From Baffinella frigidus (lineage: Eukaryota; Cryptophyceae; Cryptomonadales; Baffinellaceae): a stretch of 18,751 nucleotides of DNA. A model generated the notes under the pieces. It made no database searches and was not told where the DNA came from. It was given only the letters and a program-made list of their open reading frames with translations. Below are positions 7,783-13,798 of the stretch, in pieces. Every line of letters starts with the position of its first letter. Positions within the stretch are counted from its first letter, which is position 1. The position numbers were made by a program, and so were the translations under genes. Location: the NCBI GenBank assembly GCA_026770585.1, contig MU646321.1:326738-345488 (forward strand). Reading direction: 5' to 3'.

Positions 7783-10462
7783 CAACAGGAGAGAGGAAAG
7801 AGCGAGAGAGAAAGCAGAGAGGAGAGAGGAGAGAGAGAGTGAGCGAGCGAGAGAGGAGCATCGGTAGGGGTGCACCCTGATTGACCACCCCGGATGCATG
7901 GCAGCCGTGAATTAACGTTTCTTCTCTCTCCGTGCAGGGGAGAGGACGGGAAGATCACGTGCAAGTTCGGGCTGCTTGTGCGGGACGACAAGTGCAGCAA
8001 CATCTTCGAGGCGCTCGTCGGCACCCTTCGGGCAGCCAAGGTTGGTTTCGGAAGCTTCCAGCCCTGAGGGGCTTTTTGGGACCTGAAGCGGATCAAATCC
8101 CCTCTACTCTCACCCCTTTTTCAGACCTTGATTTTTTTCTGGCCTCGAAAGGGGGTTTGATCCGCTTCAGGGCCTAGAAAAGCCATCCAGAGCTGGGAGC
8201 TTCCGTAACGAAGGTGCGCTCCACCAGCCGTCCGAAGCAGACCAAATCAAGGATTTGATTTTTGGATTTCACGCGAAGTTTCGAGCCATGTCCTCCGGAT
8301 TCGGAGGGCCGCTGGCGGGAAATGGCTCGAGCCACATCCTTGAGTTGGTCCGCTCGGGAGGTCGAGCTGGTTGTGAGGGACGACACGTGCAGCAACGTTT
8401 TTGAGGCTTTTGTGGGGACCCTCCGGGCAGCCAAGGTTACCACCAGCAACCCGTAGCAGCTTTTACCGGGTCCTTGCAAGATCCGGCAATTGTTTATTAT
8501 TATTATTATTCATTCGTAGGACCCTACGGTAGGAAACCCTAGGGACCTCGAGTTGCTGACGGGAGATACCGAAGAGATCTCATCGGTTTAGCTAAAAATT
8601 ACTACAGTACCCGACCCGGTTATGAACTGCTACGGGTTGCTGGTGGTACTTCCTTCTCTCTTCGCGTACCGCCCTTGAAGGTCGTCTGATTTCGTGTCGA
8701 TTTCTTGCTGAAGCAAGAGATCAGGAGACTCTTCGGGCAGCCACGGTACCTCCTAATTAAACGCGAAAACGCTAATTAGGGGTCTGATTCAGTTATCTTT
8801 CTGGTTGGAGCGGGTTGCGCATCTGGTAGCCACGAAAACTATCAAACGATGCCACAAGCCCTAAACCGCAAACCCGAAAGTGCGGTCCACCGAGAGAGAG
8901 AGGCGGGGCGCTCGATGAATGCCGAGTGCTCGTCTGATCCGTGGGTCAACCCTAAACCCTCACACCTAAACCCTAAGACCCCCAGACACGAGAACCCCAG
9001 ACACGAGAGCGGGTCGGTTCATACTTTATTTTTCGGGGAACTCTGGCGCGGGCGAATAATCGTCATTTGACCACCAACCCTCACGGTTTGGGCAAATGAC
9101 CGATTTTCGCGGTACGTAATGCCCTTGCAGGCCGCCGGATTCCGGCGTCGGTTATTTTTAAAACTCCCAAAACTTGATCACTGCAGGGTGTTTGGAGTTT
9201 TAAAACTGCTTTTGCACAGAAGTCTGCATTCGTCGATTTGCCCAGGCTGTGAGGGTTGGTGGGAGGGATAAGGGTTTGCCTGAACCGTCAACCCTTCGGG
9301 GCACGGTCCAGCTCTGTCTCAGTCTATTTGGCCCCACCAATGTAGTGAGCCCGGGCTCGTTTTCGCTCCAAAGTTGACAGATTTGTACTATCAAACCAGG
9401 ACGTCAACTTGAGAATAGTCGGTCGTCGGGACTCTGCGGGCAGCCAAGGTGTGCTCTCAACTTTCATCTCGGAAGATAACTGAATCAGTTCCTTTTCAGT
9501 AGGCAGTTGAATAGGAGAAATTAGACAGGGCATAGTAAATTCAATACCGGCCTCCTAATTAAACGCGAAAACGCTAATTAGGGGTCTGCAGTCCTAATTA
9601 AACGCGAAAACGCTAATTAGGGGTCTGATTCAGTTATCTTTCTTGTTGGAGCGGGTTTCGCATCTGGTGGCCACGAAAACAACCAAACGGTGCCAAAAGC
9701 CCTAAACAGCAAACCCGAAAGCAGCTGAAGAAGACCATCGAGGGCCAGATACTGCTCTCTTTTCCGGCAACGAAAATTACTGCAGATCTGGATCATACTA
9801 GTAATCTAGCTCTGTCCCACTTCGATTTCGTCTCCCTATCAATTCGCCCCCCCAAAACTTTCTCAGGTAAATTTCATAGGGGGGGTGTCAAATTTCACCT
9901 GAGAAATTTGGGGGGGGGGGCGAATTGATGGGGAGACGAAATCGAAGTGGGACAGAGCTAGGTAATAGTAACTCAAATGTGTGGTAATTTTTGCTCGTTT
10001 CGAAACTATCCTTGAAACCGCAAACCCTAACCGTAAACCCGAACCGTAAACCCGAACTATCCTCGAAACCGCAGACCCTAACCGCAAACCCGAGCGCAGA
10101 AGAAGAAGATCTACACGTTCGAGGGCCAGATGCTGCTCCCCACACAGCGGACTTGGAAGGGATTTTGCATCACCCCTAAGCGATGAGACCTAGGATCCTA
10201 CGGTAGGAAATCCGTAGGGGCATAGGGGGGGTTCCTACGGATAAGGTAACGCAAAGATGGCCCGATTTGGGCCGAAAATCCCTTCGTAGCCCGCTGTGTG
10301 GCGAGGTGGGCCTAACCCAAACCCCAATAGTCTGAATCCTGATCTTCGAAACCGCCAACCCTAACCCTGAACCCGAAAACGCAGAAGAAGAAGATCATCA
10401 CCTTCGAGGGGCAGATGCTGCTTTCGCCTGTGCACGACGACGTTGACGTCATTCAGCTGTGA
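5035..10462 (+). CDS. ABRACL: Costars family protein (ABRACL homologue), four exons
   Basis: Exons: 5035-5064, 5644-5684, 7938-8040 and 10385-10462. Joined, they encode 83 residues (human ABRACL has 81). Introns begin GTTCCC, GTAGGC and GTTGGT and end CAG; phases are 0, 2 and 0. The exons read MANQAQVDEE, then VQMLLVEMERLGSK, then GEDGKITCKFG followed by LLVRDDKCSNIFEALVGTL and RAAK, then KKKIITFEGQMLLSP and VHDDVDVIQL before TGA. These match, in order, the Costars hallmarks LLVEEIxRLGSK, KxxVKFGxLFRDDxCxNxFEALVGTLxAAK and LLLxxVHDDVDI. Costars proteins resemble the actin-binding region of STARS and influence actin dynamics and cell motility in Dictyostelium and animals. The start is the only ATG in frame with a short leader before the first helix. 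Exons 3 and 4 are each accompanied by several truncated copies in the introns and 3' flank. The family call is secure; the function in this organism is inferred. Confidence 0.93.
5065..5643 (+). other. Costars intron 1, mostly unique sequence ending in a (CT)n tract
   Basis: This 579-base intron opens with GTTCCC and closes with CTCGGCAG. It holds long open frames on both strands that match nothing I recognise and are best read as GC-rich intron. The (CT)n run at 5572-5634 sits eight bases before the acceptor and serves as an expanded pyrimidine tract. Confidence 0.7.
5572..5634 (+). repeat. (CT)n microsatellite at the Costars exon 2 acceptor
   Basis: About thirty CT units run uninterrupted and stop just before CTCGGCAG and exon 2 at 5644. 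Confidence 0.97.
5696..5853. repeat. foldback element, CCAACCCTC arms with CCCCGGATCC centre
   Basis: CACCAACCCTCACGAGTGGA and CCAAATCGTCGATTTTAGA on the left pair with CGATGATTTGGTCCGACCGG and GAGGGTTGGTGG on the right. The centre pairs TTGCAGAGACCCCGGATCC with GCGGTCTCTGCAAGGG. Confidence 0.9.
5854..6312. other. Costars intron 2, left part, low-copy sequence
   Basis: Contains a short direct repeat (TCGAGTGATCGCAAAAGTTG twice at about 6008-6048) and an inverted piece of it near 5942 (CAACTTTTGCGATCTCTCGA). Otherwise I see no gene or known element. Confidence 0.6.
6313..6461. repeat. foldback element with CTTGTCAGTGCGGGCTG arms
   Basis: CCTTGTCAGTGCGGGCTGAT and TTTTTGGC on the left pair with GCCAAAAA and CAGCCCGCGCTGACAAGG on the right. 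The interior carries the CCACCAACACTCACG/GACCAAATCGTCGATTT block of the CCAACCCTC arm family. The left half is repeated at about 6612-6735. Confidence 0.82.
6501..6566. repeat. dispersed repeat, also at 9321-9390
   Basis: A 65-70 base block (TCTATTTGG, then CCACCAAT-like sequence, GTGAGCCCGGG, CGCTCCAAAGTTGAC) occurs here and at 9321-9390 with scattered differences. Both copies are in Costars introns and in the same orientation. Confidence 0.75.
6696..6852. repeat. foldback element, CCAACxCTC arms with CCCCGGATCCGGGG centre
   Basis: CACCAACACTCACGAGTGGA and CAAATCGTCGATTTTAG pair with AAAATCGATGATTTGGTCC and GGAGGGTTGGT. The centre GAGACCCCGGATCCGGGGTC is a perfect palindrome extended by TCTGCAAGGG. 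Confidence 0.92.
6888..6937 (+). repeat. (CT)n microsatellite in Costars intron 2
   Basis: About 24 uninterrupted CT units, inside the duplicated block that ends at an acceptor copy. Confidence 0.96.
7077..7225. repeat. foldback element, TGAAAATGGGGCAGTTAGG arms
   Basis: CTGAAAATGGGGCAGTTAGG and CCTACGGCATTGCCTAGG pair almost perfectly with the reverse complement at 7165-7222. The loop is around AGGGATCCTAGGACCC. It is the closest relative of the element at 2135-2283. Confidence 0.93.
7375..7531 (+). repeat. (GA)n-rich microsatellite
   Basis: GAGAGA with interspersed GCGAGA units. It opens spurious long frames (poly Glu-Arg on plus, Ser-Leu on minus) that are not genes. Confidence 0.95.
7534..7713 (+). 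pseudogene. two 5'-part copies of Costars exon 3
   Basis: At about 7540-7573 the sequence reads EDGKITCKFGM and then stops. At 7654-7713, after CAG at 7651-7653, it reads GEDGKITCKFGLLVRDDTRS before dissolving into a GA tract. Both reproduce the start of the intact exon at 7938-8040; only the second keeps an obvious acceptor. Neither has the 3' part or donor. Confidence 0.92.
7714..7857 (+). repeat. (GA)n-rich microsatellite
   Basis: GAGAGA and GAGAGG repeats follow directly on the truncated exon 3 copy, so the break in the copy coincides with the start of the simple repeat. Confidence 0.95.
8077..8178. repeat. foldback element with CCTGAAGCGGATCAAA arms
   Basis: ACCTGAAGCGGATCAAATCC and CCTTTTTCAGACC on the left pair with GGTTTGATCCGCTTCAGG on the right. 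It begins 36 bases downstream of the intact Costars exon 3. Confidence 0.82.
8240..8362. repeat. foldback element adjoining an exon 3 copy
   Basis: GACCAAATCAAGGATTTGAT and GAGCCATGTCCTCCGGATT pair with the reverse-complement blocks AATGGCTCGAGCCACATCC and TTGAGTTGGTCC, around a TCCGGATTCGGA centre. Its right end touches the truncated exon 3 copy that starts near 8363. Confidence 0.75.
8363..8435 (+). pseudogene. 3'-part copy of Costars exon 3 with donor
   Basis: Reads ELVVRDDTCSNVFEAFVGTL then RAAK and GTTACC, against LLVRDDKCSNIFEALVGTL and RAAK in the intact exon. It keeps frame and donor but lacks the 5' part and acceptor. It lies downstream of the intact exon. Confidence 0.93.
8749..8880 (+). 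repeat. duplicated block, also at 9549-9721
   Basis: The block starts with a small palindrome (CCTAATTAAACGCGAAAACG, CTAATTAGG), then GTCTGATTCAGTTATCTTTC, GGAGCGGGTT, CACGAAAAC, and AAGCCCTAAACCGCAAACCC. The second copy has the palindrome twice (9552 and 9591) and ends directly at a truncated exon 4 copy. Confidence 0.88.
9068..9262. repeat. foldback element, CCACCAACCCTCAC arms
   Basis: GACCACCAACCCTCACGGTT and GGGCAAATGACCGATTTTCG pair with CGTCGATTTGCCCAGGCTG and GTGAGGGTTGGTGG. The interior has CCGCCGGATTCCGGCG and paired TTTTAAAACTCC blocks. It is the longest relative of the elements at 3942, 5696 and 6696. Confidence 0.87.
9725..10140 (+). pseudogene. two 5'-part copies of Costars exon 4
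   Basis: At 9725-9760, after CAG, the frame reads LKKTIEGQILLS. At 10100-10140, after CAG at 10097-10099, it reads KKKIYTFEGQMLLP. The intact exon at 10385 reads KKKIITFEGQMLLSPVHDD. Both copies lack VHDDVDVIQL and the stop, and both lie upstream of it. Confidence 0.92.
9798..9965. repeat. long near-perfect foldback element
   Basis: TAGCTCTGTCCCACTTCGAT and TTCGTCTCCCTATCAATTCG pair with CGAATTGATGGGGAGACGAA and ATCGAAGTGGGACAGAGCTA. Inner pairs run down to AAATTTCA and TGAAATTT-type arms around a GGGGGGGTGTC loop. It lies between the two exon 4 copies. Confidence 0.93.
10148..10310. repeat. AAGGGATTTT foldback element within Costars exon 4 duplication
   Basis: It starts GGAAGGGATTTTGCATCACC and ends AAAATCCCTTCGTAGCCC, with CCTAGGATCCTACGGTAGG and GGTTCCTACGG core motifs. 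A second copy at 18011-18162 shares the order of blocks throughout. The exon 4 start and the preceding CCCTAACC tract are present on both sides. Confidence 0.9.
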
Positions 10463-10660
10463 TAGGCCCGCCTCGGGATAGATAGAGACTCAGAGACCCA
10501 CCTCGGGACATAGGCTCATAGGAGCGAAACACCATACTAGAGGCCTTCACGGAAGGGATTACATGGTGGCCATGTTGGGTTCGATCCGTATTAAACGCCA
10601 TGTATCCTGTCTCGTCGCCCCTGCTACAACCTGGGTTCGGAGCCCTAGGTCCTGCTCAGA

Positions 10661-10763
10661 TGTCCCTTAAGTGCCCAGTAGGCTCATACGACCTACGGTA
10701 GGGCCCTAGGACCAGCCTAGGACCTCAGGCCCCCAAATTTGGAGGCCTGGTCACTTAAGGGAT
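10661..10763. repeat. foldback element, CCCTTAAGTG arms (copy 1)
   Basis: TCCCTTAAGTGCCCAGTAGG on the left and GGTCACTTAAGGGATA on the right flank CCTACGGTAGGGCCCTAGG and CCCAAATTTGG. Other members of the family are at 11166, 12726, 13344 and 16203. Confidence 0.88.
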
Positions 10764-10794
10764 AGCCTCCGTGGGGGTGCACACGTTTCTTCCG

Positions 10795-10855
10795 TTCCGA
10801 GGGGCAGATGCTGCTCTCGCCCGTGCACGACGACGTTGACGTCATTCAGCTGTGA
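10795..10855 (+). pseudogene. 3'-part copy of Costars exon 4 including the stop
   Basis: Reads GQMLLSPVHDDVDVIQL then TGA, identical in protein to the real end, with one extra base just upstream (TTCCGAGGGG against TTCGAGGGG). It lacks the KKKII start and acceptor. A foldback element (10661-10763) lies between it and the intact exon. Confidence 0.95.
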
Positions 10856-11118
10856 CAGGCCCGCCTCGGGACAGACAGGCCCGCCTCGGGATAGATAGAC
10901 CCGCCTCGGGATAGATAGGCCCGCCTCGGGATAGATAGACCCGCCTCGGGACAGACAGGCCCGCCTCGGGACAGACAGGCCCGCCTCGGGACAGACAGGC
11001 CCGCCTCGGGACAGACAGACCCGCCTCTGGATAGATAGGCCCGCCTCGGGACGGATAGGCCCGCCTCGGGACAGACGGGCCCGCCTCGGGACAGATGGGC
11101 CCGCCTCGGCATAGATAG
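10856..11118 (+). repeat. 20-base minisatellite, unit GCCCGCCTCGGGAYAGAYAG
   Basis: About thirteen head-to-tail units with small variants (acaga/ataga; GGC or GAC junction) start one base after the stop codon of the truncated exon 4 copy. The same unit occurs once after the real stop at 10460. The spurious Pro-Glu-Ala-Gly-Leu frames on the minus strand come from it. Confidence 0.97.
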
Positions 11119-11165
11119 AGACTCATAGGCCCGTCTGGGGACAAACTCTCATAGGAGCGAGACGT

Positions 11166-11273
11166 TGATCCTTCAAGTGGCCAGCAGGCGCATACGCCCT
11201 ACCGTAGGGCCCTATGACCTGCCTAGGGCGAGTTAGGGCGAACATTCACCCGTCCGTCACTTGAGGGATGGGA
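11166..11273. repeat. foldback element, CCCTTAAGTGG arm family (copy 2)
   Basis: TCCTTCAAGTGGCCAGCAGG pairs loosely with TCCGTCACTTGAGGGA. The centre has CGCCCTACCGTAGGGCCC and CCTGCCTAGGGCGAGTTAGG. It closely matches the element at 16203-16308. Confidence 0.85.
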
Positions 11274-11410
11274 GCGAGACGTTTGTGAAGAACGCTCTAA
11301 AAGAGAGGGAGATTTTCATGAATGCCAACAAAATTCAGCGCTGGCGCCTCTCGTAGGCCCGCCTCGGGACGGAGAGACACCTTTATCACTACCAGCACAG
11401 CCGCCATGCA

Positions 11411-11530
11411 CAGGGGTACCTCGCTCATAAGAAACCGCCCCCCCCCCTAGGACCGCCATAGGGCCCTAGGCATAGCCCTACTGTAGGGTCATAGGGGGTC
11501 AAGGTTTCTTATGAGCGAGGTACCCCTGTA
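11411..11530. repeat. foldback element, GGGGTACCTCGCTCATAAG arms (copy 1)
   Basis: CAGGGGTACCTCGCTCATAA and GAAACCGCC pair with GGTTTCTTATGAGCGAGG and TACCCCTG, around CCTAGGACCGCCATAGGGC and CCTACTGTAGGG. A second full copy is at 12568-12682, and a lone left arm at about 13122-13147. Confidence 0.93.
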
Positions 11531-11712
11531 CAGTGTACGCACCCCCACCGAGGCTGTGTCTGGGCAGGACTCATAGACTTTTGTATCACTCAACTCAAGG
11601 CTCAAGGGCCTCATTCAGGACCTGTATCGAGAGTAACAAAGAAGAAGGAGGACGACACGCGAGGTGACACTGTGGACACGCTGTTGTACATGTATTCGAG
11701 ATAAACACACCG

Positions 11713-11878
11713 AGGAGAGAGAGGATAAAGAGAAGAGAGCGAGAGAGGATAAAGAGGAGAGAGGAGAGGGAGAGAGGGAGAGAGAGAGAGAGGAGAGAGA
11801 GGAGAGAGGAGAGAGAGCGAGGAGAGAGAGAGAGATAAGAGAGAGGAGAGAGAGAGAGAGAGGAGGGGGAGGAGAGCG
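11713..11878 (+). repeat. (GA)n-rich microsatellite
   Basis: GAGAGA/GAGGA with GATAAAGAG insertions. It creates spurious Glu-Arg and Ser-Leu frames. Confidence 0.95.
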
Positions 11879-11918
11879 AGTCCCACCCAACGCTCGATCG
11901 CCTCCTGCACCCTCTGTG

Positions 11919-12006
11919 AGGACCGGGTCCGGGATGGGCCCGCCTCAGGGGAAAAGGACTGAGCCTTTTCCCCCTGAGGCGGGCCCATCCCGGACCCGGT
12001 CCTCAC
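11919..12006. repeat. nearly perfect 88-bp hairpin
   Basis: GAGGACCGGGTCCGGGATGG and GCCCGCCTCAGGGG on the left pair without obvious mismatch with CCCCTGAGGCGGGC and CCATCCCGGACCCGGTCCTC on the right, leaving a short AAAAGGACTGAGCCTTTT centre that also pairs. Confidence 0.95.
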
Positions 12007-12139
12007 ACCCTTCCCCACGTGTTCCGGGGCCTCAGGTCCTGAGACATGTAGTCCTCAGGCCCGTGATCCTGAGGCGGGCCCGTCCTTATCCCGAGGCGGG
12101 CCCGCTTCAGATGACGGGTTTCTTGAGGGAAACCTCATC

Positions 12140-12240
12140 CCGCCTCAGATGACGGATCCCAGATCCGTCATCTGAGGCGGGCCCATCCCAGAGTCCGTAA
12201 TCTGAGGCGGGCCCGTCCTCGATTGCGCCCCCCGAGGCGG
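12140..12240. repeat. GAGGCGGGCC repeats with an inner hairpin
   Basis: CGCCTCAGATGACGGATC and GATCCGTCATCTGAGGCG are direct inverted partners. The right arm is then repeated with variation (TCTGAGGCGGGCCC at about 12200). Confidence 0.8.
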
Positions 12241-12367
12241 GCCCGTCCCAGACTAGGGAGGAGTTCCCCATAGGTGGGTACGCCTCCTCGGTTCTGGATT
12301 TGCGAGCGCTCATGCGTCCCCGAGGGTGGCCCGTCCTAGACTCCGTCCTCACGACACGGGGGCTCTA

Positions 12368-12502
12368 TCCGGGGAAACCTATTTTTCTTTAGTTTGATGG
12401 CAAGGAAAATTACTACACAAATGCTTTAATATTACTAATAAAAACGAATTGTGTCGTAATTTTCCTTGCCATCAAACTCAAGAAAAATAGGTTTCCCCGG
12501 AT
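12368..12502. repeat. foldback element with CCGGGGAAACCTATTTTTC arms
   Basis: TCCGGGGAAACCTATTTTTC and TTTGATGGCAAGGAAAATTA pair with TAATTTTCCTTGCCATCAAA and AGAAAAATAGGTTTCCCCGG. The loop is about 45 AT-rich bases. The arms are nearly perfect, which suggests recent origin. Confidence 0.95.
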
Positions 12503-12567
12503 AAGGCTGCTTCAGGCGGTTGGTCGTCCCAAGGCGGGCCTATCCCAGGCCTGAAGCGGGCCTACAG

Positions 12568-12682
12568 GGGTACCTCGCTCATAAGAAACGCCCACCCCCC
12601 TAGGATCGCCATAGGACCCTAGGCATAGGCCTACTGTAGGGTCCTAGGGGGGGGCGGTTTCTTATGAGCGAGGTACCCCTGT
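12568..12682. repeat. foldback element, GGGGTACCTCGCTCATAAG arms (copy 2)
   Basis: Same arms and centre order as 11411-11530. The flanks are GAGGCGGGCC-type sequence on both sides. Confidence 0.93.
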
Positions 12683-12725
12683 ATCCTAGAGTTGAGGCGG
12701 GCCTTTTCCAGGGCAGGAGCGGGGC

Positions 12726-12821
12726 TAATCCCTTAAGTGGCCAGACGGTCAAATTTGACCGCCAAGAGGTCCTAGGGCCCTACCGTAGGGCGTATGCGCC
12801 TACTGGCCACTTAAGGGATAC
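12726..12821. repeat. foldback element, CCCTTAAGTGG arm family (copy 3)
   Basis: AATCCCTTAAGTGGCCAGAC pairs with ACTGGCCACTTAAGGGAT. The centre has GGTCAAATTTGACC and CCTAGGGCCCTACCGTAGGG. Confidence 0.93.
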
Positions 12822-12949
12822 CGTTCCTGAGGCGGGCCTGTCCCGTTCCCGAGGCGGGCCTAACCGAGGGCTGGCGCTTCAGGCTGGTCGTCGTCCGGGA
12901 GGAGTTGCTCGACGAGGAGGAGCTTGGCGGTTTCGTAGGACCTGCGGGC

Positions 12950-13025
12950 CCAAAGTCAATTACCCAGGCAAAGTCAACTATGCCCTTCAAAGTCAATTAG
13001 TACGCAGTCAAAGTCAATTGTTGTA
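12950..13025 (+). repeat. short tandem CAAAGTCAATT repeats
   Basis: CAAAGTCAAYT occurs four times at roughly 18-24 base spacing (12951-13018). No coding role is seen. Confidence 0.7.
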
Positions 13026-13343
13026 CTCAGAGGTACTGCGTTCTCTCCGAAAGTGGCCAATTCGCAGTACACATAATAGATGGACGCACGGCGGTGAGCT
13101 GAGCTTGACAGTCTCGTAGGAGGTACCTCGCTCATAAGAAACCGCCTCCTCCTAGGACCCAGGTGGTGAGCTTGGCGGTCTCGTAGCACCTGAGTTTTCT
13201 CGCAGTTGGTTCCTAGCCGGGTTTTAAACCTTTGTACCTGGATTCCGGTCCAGATTCTGGATTTGTACCTCAACTCAGGTCCAGATTCTGGACCAACTGT
13301 CAACCTGAACAAACACTTTCATCTCTTCAGGGGTATGGTTTAC

Positions 13344-13449
13344 GGTTATCCCTCAAGTGGTGAGGCGGTCAAAATTGACCGCTAAGAGGTCCTAGGCAGG
13401 TCCTAGGGCCCTACAGTAGGGCGTACGAGCCTACTCGCCACCTACGGGC
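13344..13449. repeat. foldback element, CCCTYAAGTGG arm family (copy 4)
   Basis: TATCCCTCAAGTGGTGAGGC with GGTCAAAATTGACC and CCTAGGGCCCTACAGTAGGG. The right arm (CGCCACCTACGGGCTAT) is decayed. Confidence 0.75.
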
Positions 13450-13554
13450 TATATGTCTCTCACCCGGGGGCCAGATTGCTCTATTTAAGGACACTGCAGG
13501 AGTGTAGTGGTCAAAACTGATGATCAAAATGGGTTTCTTTGTTCACCCGAACAA

Positions 13555-13616
13555 GACGCACCGCCTCAGCGAACAGAGACAACTGTAAAATAATATAGTA
13601 TATATATATATGTATA

Positions 13617-13655
<39 letters not shown>

Positions 13656-13783
13656 ATTATATATATATATTATCATATATATAACTCTTTACGGGTTAGG
13701 GTTGACGGTTATCAGGGTTATGGACAGTTAAGTTCTCAGGCTATGGACAATCTGCGCACCCGAAGAGGACACAGCCTCCCGAC
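13555..13783 (-). pseudogene. two 3'-part copies of the carrier terminal exon
   Basis: At 13783-13741 the minus strand reads GGCVLFGCADCP then TAG, against GGCVFFGCANYP then TAA in the intact exon (13871-13799). At about 13600-13555 a poorer copy (GCGGTGCGTCTTGTTCGG) has lost frame. The second lies beyond the AT tract. Both are downstream in transcript order. Confidence 0.85.
13598..13682. repeat. (AT)n microsatellite
   Basis: TATATA with GTATA and TTATTATTA interruptions. Confidence 0.96.
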
Positions 13784-13798
13784 AGTTAAGTTCTCAGG

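Larger units (their letters stand above)
8726..9447 (+). pseudogene. two short donor-side copies of Costars exon 3
   Basis: GACTCTTCGGGCAGCCACGG at 8726 and GGACTCTGCGGGCAGCCAAG at about 9428 both resemble the exon 3 end (ACCCTTCGGGCAGCCAAG). The first continues GTACC and the second GTGTGC. Both are downstream of the intact exon, decreasing in length. Confidence 0.7.
10463..13798. other. convergent intergenic region, repeat-filled, no gene recognised
   Basis: This lies between the stop of the plus-strand Costars gene and the stop of the minus-strand carrier gene. It holds terminal-exon copies, a 20-base minisatellite, five or more foldback elements, GA and AT microsatellites and scattered GGCCCGCCTC motifs. 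Open frames in it are repeat-encoded. Confidence 0.7.

Noticed and set aside
7345-7899. Ser-Leu or Glu-Arg repeat proteins
   Set aside because: They are translations of GA/CT microsatellites that interrupt exon copies. The same holds for 11611-12152 and 5384-5738.
10842-11144. Repetitive Pro-Glu-Ala-Gly-Leu-Ser protein on the minus strand
   Set aside because: It is the translation of the 20-base minisatellite, whose length allows open frames. There is no start context or flanking homology.
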